From an uncultured Collinsella sp. (GTDB lineage: Bacteria; Actinomycetota; Coriobacteriia; Coriobacteriales; Coriobacteriaceae): 6,078 nucleotides of DNA. Position 1 is the first letter of the stretch; each line of letters begins with the position of its first letter. The DNA is taken from assembly GCA_902468045.1 (NCBI GenBank), contig CABQXG010000094.1:1-6078 (forward strand). Direction: 5' to 3'. The position numbers were made by a program, and so were the translations under genes. Below the pieces are notes generated by a model. It was not told the DNA's origin and made no database searches. It saw only the letters and a list, made by a program, of their open reading frames with translations. This document shows positions 1-4,493 of this stretch, piece by piece.

Positions 1-30
1 GGCCCTGCATCTCCCGTGAGGTGCAGGGCC
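1..30 (-). terminator. Probable rho-independent terminator of kup
   Basis: A 13-bp stem (GGCCCTGCATCTC pairing with GAGGTGCAGGGCC, one G-T wobble) closes a 4-nt loop. It lies 23 bp beyond the kup stop codon, in the right place to end the minus-strand transcript. Any U-tract for that strand would fall before position 1, outside the window, so it cannot be confirmed. Read on the plus strand the hairpin is followed by GCTGTCG, which is not a U-tract. Confidence 0.65.
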
Positions 31-53
31 GCTGTCGTTGATTTGTGACGTCG

Positions 54-2285
54 CTAGAAGTTGGCGTCGTTGAGTTGTTCACTCTCGAGGCCGTCGAGCT
101 GTTGCTGTTCGGGCGTATCGGCGACGCTCTCGAGCAGCTCGGTGGGATCGATGTTCATGTCCCTACCGGCCTCGTTGCCGTTGACCAAGTCGTCCGAGAA
201 GATGTCGACTTCCATTTCCTCGGCCTCTTCGATCTGAACCTCGAGCGGCACCTGGGTGCGCACGAGCTTAACGGCCGGGCGCATGCGGGCAAACAGCGGC
301 ACGTACTCGATGATGATGGCCGAGTTCTCAAGACCGTACCAGCGTGCCGGGCTTCCGCAGGCGCGGCGGACGGCGTACTTGATTGCCATCACGCGGTGGT
401 CATTGCGGTTGATGTCCGTTTCGGGGGCAAGCATCTTGCGCAGCATACAAAAGCGGAAGTCACCCACGTTGCCGCGTGTCTCGTAGATGGAGTAGGTGTG
501 ATGTTGCGGCGGCAGCTCGCCCGATGCCATCAAGTCGCCGACGATCTGACGCAGGTAGGCATTAACGCGCTGGTTGACCTTAAAGCCCAGGTCCAGGCGC
601 ACGCGGAATAAAAAGTCCGTGCCAAAGGTCTCGACGGAATACTCGTGCGTATAGGGCTCGTCGGTGACATGCACGTTAATGAACCAATATGCCTTGGCGC
701 GCTTGGGATGCTTATCCAGGATGGAATAGAGCACGTCGCGGTCGAGCGTGAGCGGATCGGGGCTGTTGGTGAGAAATACCAGATTGTCAGCGAGCACGGG
801 ATAGGTCTCGTCATTGCGCAGGCGATTGAGCTGGTCGATGTACTTGGAGACGGGCAGCAGGATCGTCTGCGTGCGCTCGATGGCGGTGCCACGGCGCCAC
901 ACATACATAAGGCCGAACAGCAGTGCGGCCAGGAAGATCATGACGTAGCCGCCGTCAAAGAACATGGTGAGGCACGAGGCGAAGAAGCACAGCTCAATGG
1001 CACCGAAGAGCAGGGCGAAGACGCAGGCGCCCAGCTTGTGCTTGAGAATGCCAGCGATATAGCTCGTCAAAAGCGTGGTGGTCATAAGCATGGTCACGGT
1101 AATGGCGAGGCCGTAGGCGCTTTCCATGCGCTCGGAGTTCTGGAACAGCAGCACGATGAAGATGCAGCCGACCCACATGATGTTGTTGACGAGCGGAATA
1201 TAGAGTTGACCCTTGGTGTCGCTGGGGTAGTGGATGCGCAGGTGCGGCATAAGGTTGAGGCGCGTTGCCTCGGATACCAGCGAGAACGAGCCGGTGATGA
1301 GCGCCTGCGAGGCGATGATGGCCGCCACGGCCGAAAGCACAATGGCAAAGGGGCGCAGGGGCTCGGGAAGCATCATATAGAACGGGTTAACGATATCCAT
1401 CGCGAGCATCTGGGGGTTGGAGTTGTTGGCGAGCAGCCAAGCGCCCTGGCCCAGATAGTTAAGGATGAGGGCCGCCTTAACAAACGGCCAGGATGCGTAG
1501 ATGTTGGCCTTGCCCACGTGGCCCATGTCTGAATAGAGCGCCTCGGCGCCGGTCGTCGACAGGAAGACGAAGCCGAGCACCATGATGCCCGAGTGGATGA
1601 TGGGTGAGAACAGGAACATAATGCCGCGAATGGGGTTGAGCGCGCGCAAGATGGACAGGTTGCCGAGCATGTTGAACAGGCCGGCGCCTGCCAGGAACAG
1701 GAACCACAGCGTCATGAGCGGGCCGAAGAGCTTGCCGATTGACGAGGTGCCGGCGCGCTGCATGGCAAACAGACCGCAGATAATGATGATGGTGATGATG
1801 ATCACATTGGTCTGACCGTCACCCAATAGTGCGTGGCCCCACTCGATGGTACGCAGGCCCTCAATGGCTGTGGTGACCGTGACCGCGGGGGTGAGGATGC
1901 CGTCGGCGAGCAGCGCCGCGCCGCCGATCATGGCGGGGAGAATCAGCCATGGTGCCACCTTGCGCACGAGACTGAACAGGGCGAAGATGCCGCCTTCGTT
2001 GTGGTTGTCGGCCTTCATGGCGATTACCACGTACTTGACCGTGGTCACGAGCGTCATGGTCCAGATGACGAGCGAAAGCGCGCCCAGGATCATGTCCTCG
2101 CTGACGGTACCGATGCCGCCGTTGTTGGCGACGATTGATTTCATGGTGTACATGGGGCTCGTGCCGATGTCGCCATAGACGACGCCGAGCGTTACGAGCA
2201 GCATGCCAGCGGAGAGGGGGATGGCTCCGTGCCCGCCTTGACCACGCTGGTCTTGGGGGCTTGCCTCCAGTTTGTTGTGTGCCAC
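54..2285 (-). CDS. kup: KUP/HAK/KT-family potassium transporter (Kup)
   Basis: This is a secondary K+ uptake protein of the cytoplasmic membrane, expected to act as a K+/H+ symporter. The family signature GDIGTSPMY lies at about residues 38-46 at the start of helix 1. About twelve hydrophobic segments follow to about residue 470, including an isoleucine-rich helix (NVIIITIIIICGLF). A soluble C-terminal domain of roughly 270 residues then ends in an acidic tail of about 55 residues (EEAEEMEVDIFSDD onward). At 743 aa it is longer than E. coli Kup (622 aa, from memory), because of a polar N-terminal extension of about 25 residues and the tail. I chose the GTG at 2285 because AAGGGAG lies 5 nt before it. 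The in-frame ATG at 2303 would add six residues but has no ribosome binding site and sits 2 nt from a strong palindrome. The gene appears monocistronic. K+ specificity is inferred from the family; in some Gram-positive bacteria KUP proteins are controlled by c-di-AMP, but nothing here shows that. Confidence 0.95.
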   Translation of the reverse strand: MAHNKLEASPQDQRGQGGHGAIPLSAGMLLVTLGVVYGDIGTSPMYTMKSIVANNGGIGTVSEDMILGALSLVIWTMTLVTTVKYVVIAMKADNHNEGGIFALFSLVRKVAPWLILPAMIGGAALLADGILTPAVTVTTAIEGLRTIEWGHALLGDGQTNVIIITIIIICGLFAMQRAGTSSIGKLFGPLMTLWFLFLAGAGLFNMLGNLSILRALNPIRGIMFLFSPIIHSGIMVLGFVFLSTTGAEALYSDMGHVGKANIYASWPFVKAALILNYLGQGAWLLANNSNPQMLAMDIVNPFYMMLPEPLRPFAIVLSAVAAIIASQALITGSFSLVSEATRLNLMPHLRIHYPSDTKGQLYIPLVNNIMWVGCIFIVLLFQNSERMESAYGLAITVTMLMTTTLLTSYIAGILKHKLGACVFALLFGAIELCFFASCLTMFFDGGYVMIFLAALLFGLMYVWRRGTAIERTQTILLPVSKYIDQLNRLRNDETYPVLADNLVFLTNSPDPLTLDRDVLYSILDKHPKRAKAYWFINVHVTDEPYTHEYSVETFGTDFLFRVRLDLGFKVNQRVNAYLRQIVGDLMASGELPPQHHTYSIYETRGNVGDFRFCMLRKMLAPETDINRNDHRVMAIKYAVRRACGSPARWYGLENSAIIIEYVPLFARMRPAVKLVRTQVPLEVQIEEAEEMEVDIFSDDLVNGNEAGRDMNIDPTELLESVADTPEQQQLDGLESEQLNDANF

Positions 2286-2290
2286 GTGGA

Positions 2291-2297
2291 CTCCCTT
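2291..2297 (-). promoter_or_regulatory. Ribosome binding site that sets the kup start
   Basis: On the minus strand AAGGGAG is followed by 5 nt (TCCAC) and then GTG at 2285-2283. This spacing fits translation from the GTG. The upstream ATG at 2303-2301 lies before this site and has only palindrome sequence in front of it. Confidence 0.65.
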
Positions 2298-2305
2298 AGA
2301 CATCC

Positions 2306-2330
2306 GGTTATCTGTCTAGGACAGATAACC
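2306..2330. promoter_or_regulatory. Perfect 11-bp-arm inverted repeat in the kup leader
   Basis: GGTTATCTGTC and its exact reverse complement GACAGATAACC are separated by 3 nt. The repeat ends about 20 bp before the GTG start of kup and just before its ribosome binding site. The placement fits an operator for a dimeric repressor, or an mRNA hairpin controlling access to the ribosome binding site. It has no U-tract on the kup strand (GGATGTC follows), so it is not a typical intrinsic terminator. The cognate regulator is not identifiable from this window. Confidence 0.6.
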
Positions 2331-2341
2331 TTTATGCCGTC

Positions 2342-2347
2342 TTTATA
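2342..2347 (-). promoter_or_regulatory. Possible -10 element of the kup promoter
   Basis: On the minus strand TATAAA (5 of 6 to TATAAT) occurs about 57 bp before the kup GTG. Transcription would start near 2335, just ahead of the palindrome at 2306-2330. No convincing -35 hexamer lies 16-18 bp upstream, so the call is weak; it is simply the best -10 in the short gap between the upstream terminator and kup. Confidence 0.3.
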
Positions 2348-2385
2348 CATACAAGAGCAGTTTGGCACATCGGGTTATTTTAGAC

Positions 2386-2409
2386 AATAATCCCCAGCTG
2401 GGGATTATT
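2386..2409. terminator. Perfect 24-bp palindrome, likely terminator of the EamA gene
   Basis: AATAATCCCCAG is followed directly by its exact reverse complement, giving a self-complementary 24-mer with a CCCC/GGGG core. It lies 34 bp beyond the stop codon of the EamA transporter gene and before the kup promoter region. A transcript from either strand would form a stem with an A-rich 5' arm and a U-rich 3' arm (ATTATT), the usual form of a bidirectional intrinsic terminator. The U-tract is short and interrupted, and a perfect dyad could also be a protein-binding site, so the terminator call is likely but not certain. Confidence 0.65.
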
Positions 2410-2443
2410 TATGTACGTGGGTAGCATTTCGAAACAGGGGCTT

Positions 2444-3355
2444 TTAAGCACGTGCTGTCTGGGCTATGCCAGCCTTGGCGCTTGCGCGTTTGCCGGCGAG
2501 TTCGCAAAAGAGCGCACCGCCGATGATAAGTGCGGCGCCCATCAGGCGGACCGGTGTTATGGCTTCGCCCAAAAGGACGGCCGAGAACACGACGGCCGAA
2601 AGCGGCTCGAGGTAGCCGACGACCGCGACGGTCTGCACGGGCAGTTTGGCGACGGCACTAAAGTAGAGCAGACAACCGAGTCCGGTGTTGACGACGCCGA
2701 GCATGACGACGGCGCGCCAATCAATGCTGGCGGCGACACCGGCGGACAGGAATGAGGGAGCGCCCTGCGTGATGAGCGTGAGGACCAGCGCGGTCACAAA
2801 AGCGGCGCTCACCTGGAGCGCGGAGTTCTCGAGACCTTCGATGTGCGGCGCACCCTTGCTAGCGATGACCATCAGCGCATAGCAAAATGCCGAGGCGATA
2901 CCGCAGACGATACCCGCAATGGGCATATTGCCGCCTAGACCTTGTGCTGCAATGAGAAAAGCACCGCAGGCGACGGCGATAAACCCGGCGATTTTGCCGC
3001 CGGTCAGTTTTTCACCAAAGATGAGTGGGGAGAGCGCCATGACAATGATGGGGCCACAGTAGTACAGCAGCGAGGATACGCCGACGCCGATCGTCTGGTA
3101 GGCGCGGAACAGAAAAATCCAGCTGGCGCCCAGCGCGGCTCCCGAGAGAAGGAGTGCTGCGGCTTCGAGGGGACGAGATGGCGCCTGCAGTTTATGGCGT
3201 TGGGTGATGGCAAGGATAGTGACAAGCGAGAGGGCGCCCAAAAACGTGCGCAGTAGCACGATATCGGAGCTCGGCAGTGCGATGGCGGCGGCGATGATGC
3301 CGTTGGAGCCAAACAATAGCAATGCTGCTAAGTACGTAAACAGTCCGTTGTTCAT
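2444..3355 (-). CDS. EamA/DMT-superfamily transporter
   Basis: This 303-aa integral membrane protein has the ten-helix, two-repeat layout of the drug/metabolite transporter superfamily (EamA, formerly DUF6). The first repeat covers about residues 5-140, beginning with LFTYLAALLLFGSNGIIAAA and including the short polar segment SSDIVLLRTFLGA typical of helix 2. The second covers about residues 150-290 and contains VVGYLEPLSAVVFSAVLLGE, which resembles the conserved E-P-L-x-A region of EamA proteins. The short basic C-terminus (GKRASAKAG) fits a cytoplasmic end. Substrate cannot be read from sequence; family members export amino acids, nucleosides or other metabolites. The ATG at 3355 is preceded by GAGGGG at a longish 10-nt spacing. 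The gene is divergent from the LysR-type regulator across a 118-bp region holding a LysR-type box, which suggests that regulator controls it. Confidence 0.9.
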   Translation of the reverse strand: MNNGLFTYLAALLLFGSNGIIAAAIALPSSDIVLLRTFLGALSLVTILAITQRHKLQAPSRPLEAAALLLSGAALGASWIFLFRAYQTIGVGVSSLLYYCGPIIVMALSPLIFGEKLTGGKIAGFIAVACGAFLIAAQGLGGNMPIAGIVCGIASAFCYALMVIASKGAPHIEGLENSALQVSAAFVTALVLTLITQGAPSFLSAGVAASIDWRAVVMLGVVNTGLGCLLYFSAVAKLPVQTVAVVGYLEPLSAVVFSAVLLGEAITPVRLMGAALIIGGALFCELAGKRASAKAGIAQTARA

Positions 3356-3378
3356 GCGCTGACATCCCCTCTATATCC

Positions 3379-3401
3379 GAACATGTTCACTATGGGTGAA
3401 C
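3379..3401. promoter_or_regulatory. LysR-type operator between the divergent genes
   Basis: TTCAC and GTGAA arms at 3386-3390 and 3396-3400, separated by TATGG, give the T-N11-A dyad typical of LysR-type regulator binding sites. With flanking bases the arms become GTTCAC and GTGAAC. The left arm overlaps a second palindrome, GAACATGTTC (3379-3388), so three GAAC/GTTC half-sites lie within 23 bp. The site sits between the EamA start and the LysR start, where such regulators normally bind to activate the neighbour and repress themselves. Confidence 0.65.
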
Positions 3402-3422
3402 TGGCTTTAGAAGAAAAGCGAA

Positions 3423-3428
3423 TAAAAT
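3423..3428 (+). promoter_or_regulatory. Probable -10 element of the LysR gene promoter
   Basis: TAAAAT matches TATAAT at 5 of 6 positions and lies about 45 bp before the GTG start, in a locally AT-rich stretch of an otherwise GC-rich region. No good -35 hexamer is visible at 16-18 bp. The LysR box ends 21 bp upstream, so a bound regulator would cover the -35 region, consistent with autoregulation. Confidence 0.4.
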
Positions 3429-3473
3429 GCATGGAAAACATGACAAAAACTCATGCAAGGGTGGGGACGTGCC

Positions 3474-4331
3474 GTGGAGACCAATATCCAAAAGATGCAA
3501 GTGCTGCTCGAGACGGTGCGTGCCGGCAGCTTTACGCGTGCTGCAGAGCGCCTGAGCTATTCGCAGTCGGGCGTGAGCCGCATGGTGGGCGACCTTGAGG
3601 CAGACTGGGGTTTTAAGGTGCTTGATCGCAGCCGCGAGGGCGTGGTGCTTTCTGCCGACGGGCGGCAGGTCATGCCGGCAGTCGAGGCGTTATGCGAAGA
3701 GTTTGGCCGCCTGCAGCGACGCGTGGACGAGATGCGAGGGCTCATGCGTGGCAAGATCTGCATCGGTACGTTTTCGAGCGTGGCGACCCACGTGCTGCCG
3801 CCGGTGATTGCGCGCTTTCGCGCCGATCACCCGGACGTCGATTATGAGTTGCTGATGGGCGACTATTCAGAGATCGAACAATGGGTGGCAGAGGGCCGCT
3901 GCGATCTGGGCTTTATCCCGTATGAGCCTCGAGAAAATGGCATGACATCGCGGTCTTTGGTGCGCGACGAGTTGATGGCGGTAGTGCCGGCAGACTCTTT
4001 GCTTGCCACGGCGGAGGTCGTCTCTCTTGCCGATTTAGCCAACGAGCAGTTTATTCTGCTAGAACGCGGCACCGATGATGAGATTACGCCGCTGTTCCGT
4101 CGGGCGGGGCTGACGGTGTGCTCCAAGCTGTCGACTTGGGATGACTATGCGATTATGGCTATGGTCGAGGACGGCCTGGGCGTGAGCATTCTTCCCGCGC
4201 TCATCTTGCGCCGTTGTCAGTTCGATGTTGCTGTGCGCCCACTCGAGGGGCATCCCCATCGCCAAATCAACGCCATATATCGAACGGCCGATGTTTCGCT
4301 TGCCGCTGCTCGATTCCTTGAATACCTCTAA
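3474..4331 (+). CDS. LysR-family transcriptional regulator
   Basis: This 285-aa cytoplasmic regulator begins with a LysR winged helix-turn-helix: LLETVRAGSFTRAAERLSYSQSGVSRMVGDLEADWGFKVLDR contains the expected S-F-T-x-A-A-x-x-L and S-x-S-x-V-S-R-x-V-x-x-L-E signatures within about residues 10-53. A linker helix follows (EALCEEFGRLQRRVDEMRGL). The periplasmic-binding-protein-like effector domain spans about residues 85-285, opening with GKICIGTFSSVATHVLPPVIARF and containing GRCDLGFI and MVEDGLGVSILP. The length is near the family norm. I chose GTG at 3474 because the G-rich site AAGGGTGGGG lies 7 nt upstream and the resulting N-terminus (METNIQKMQ) resembles other LysR proteins. The ATG at 3453 would add seven residues but has no ribosome binding site. 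The divergent EamA gene is the likely target; the effector is unknown. Confidence 0.93.
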   Translation: METNIQKMQVLLETVRAGSFTRAAERLSYSQSGVSRMVGDLEADWGFKVLDRSREGVVLSADGRQVMPAVEALCEEFGRLQRRVDEMRGLMRGKICIGTFSSVATHVLPPVIARFRADHPDVDYELLMGDYSEIEQWVAEGRCDLGFIPYEPRENGMTSRSLVRDELMAVVPADSLLATAEVVSLADLANEQFILLERGTDDEITPLFRRAGLTVCSKLSTWDDYAIMAMVEDGLGVSILPALILRRCQFDVAVRPLEGHPHRQINAIYRTADVSLAAARFLEYL

Positions 4332-4390
4332 ACGCGTGCATGTTATTGTCCGTTTTGGGCAAATCTCGGAGTTCGGTACGTTTTCTTATG

Positions 4391-4475
4391 AAATTGAACT
4401 TTCGAATGAGGCGCGGCGCTATACTGCTTGCTAAATTGAACCCAGGTTCAATTCGTGTTCTATAAATTGAACTTT
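4391..4475. promoter_or_regulatory. Cluster of TTGAAC repeats, probable operator of the HTH-aminotransferase gene
   Basis: AAATTGAACTTT occurs identically at 4391-4402 and 4464-4475, and AAATTGAACCC lies between them at 4433-4443. The TTGAAC cores start at 4394, 4436 and 4467, spacings of 42 and 31 bp, close to four and three helical turns, so all three face the same side of the DNA. The middle copy is also the left arm of a 20-bp inverted repeat (4434-4453: AATTGAACC, CA, GGTTCAATT). The cluster spans the putative promoter and ends just before the ribosome binding site. The XRE domain encoded directly downstream is the obvious candidate binder, which is inference. Confidence 0.6.
4420..4425 (+). 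promoter_or_regulatory. Probable -10 element of the HTH-aminotransferase promoter
   Basis: TATACT matches TATAAT at 5 of 6 positions, about 70 bp before the GTG start. A -35 at the usual distance would fall at about 4397-4402 inside the first TTGAAC repeat; TTGAAC itself (4394-4399) is a partial match to TTGACA but 20 bp away. Transcription would start near 4432, so the inverted repeat at 4434-4453 would lie on the start site, as expected for repression. An alternative is TATAAA at 4461-4466 with TTGAAC at 4436-4441 (19-bp spacer). Confidence 0.4.
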
Positions 4476-4481
4476 GCCAGC

Positions 4482-4488
4482 AAGGAGG
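4482..4488 (+). promoter_or_regulatory. Ribosome binding site that sets the HTH-aminotransferase start
   Basis: AAGGAGG, a full anti-Shine-Dalgarno match, is followed by 5 nt and GTG at 4494. It excludes the earlier in-frame GTG at 4455, which lies within the operator repeats, has no ribosome binding site, and would add only thirteen residues encoded by repeat sequence. Confidence 0.8.
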
Positions 4489-4493
4489 TTCCT

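Noticed and set aside
645..1532. Plus-strand open frame of 295 codons opposite kup
   Set aside because: It is antisense to a clear membrane-protein gene, is rich in H, G, E and D with no domain, and reflects the codon bias of kup.
1773..1803. GAT/GGT-rich simple-repeat-like stretch
   Set aside because: On the coding strand this is a run of ATC/ATT isoleucine codons in a transmembrane helix of Kup, so composition explains it.
2306..2444. Possible c-di-AMP (ydaO-type) or other riboswitch upstream of kup
   Set aside because: After the upstream terminator only about 75 nt remain for a leader, too short for that riboswitch, and no conserved motif is visible.
3429..3456. GCATG...CATGC inverted repeat and repeated CATG before the LysR gene
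   Set aside because: The arms are 5 bp with a long spacer; this is expected by chance and lies downstream of the likely promoter.
4344..4364. Weak hairpin TTGTCC...GGGCAA after the LysR gene as a terminator
   Set aside because: The stem is only 6 bp with a wobble pair, and ATCTCGG follows instead of a U-tract.
4455..4493. Upstream GTG start extending the HTH-aminotransferase by thirteen residues
   Set aside because: It has no ribosome binding site, and the extension is encoded by the operator repeat and the Shine-Dalgarno region of the better start at 4494.
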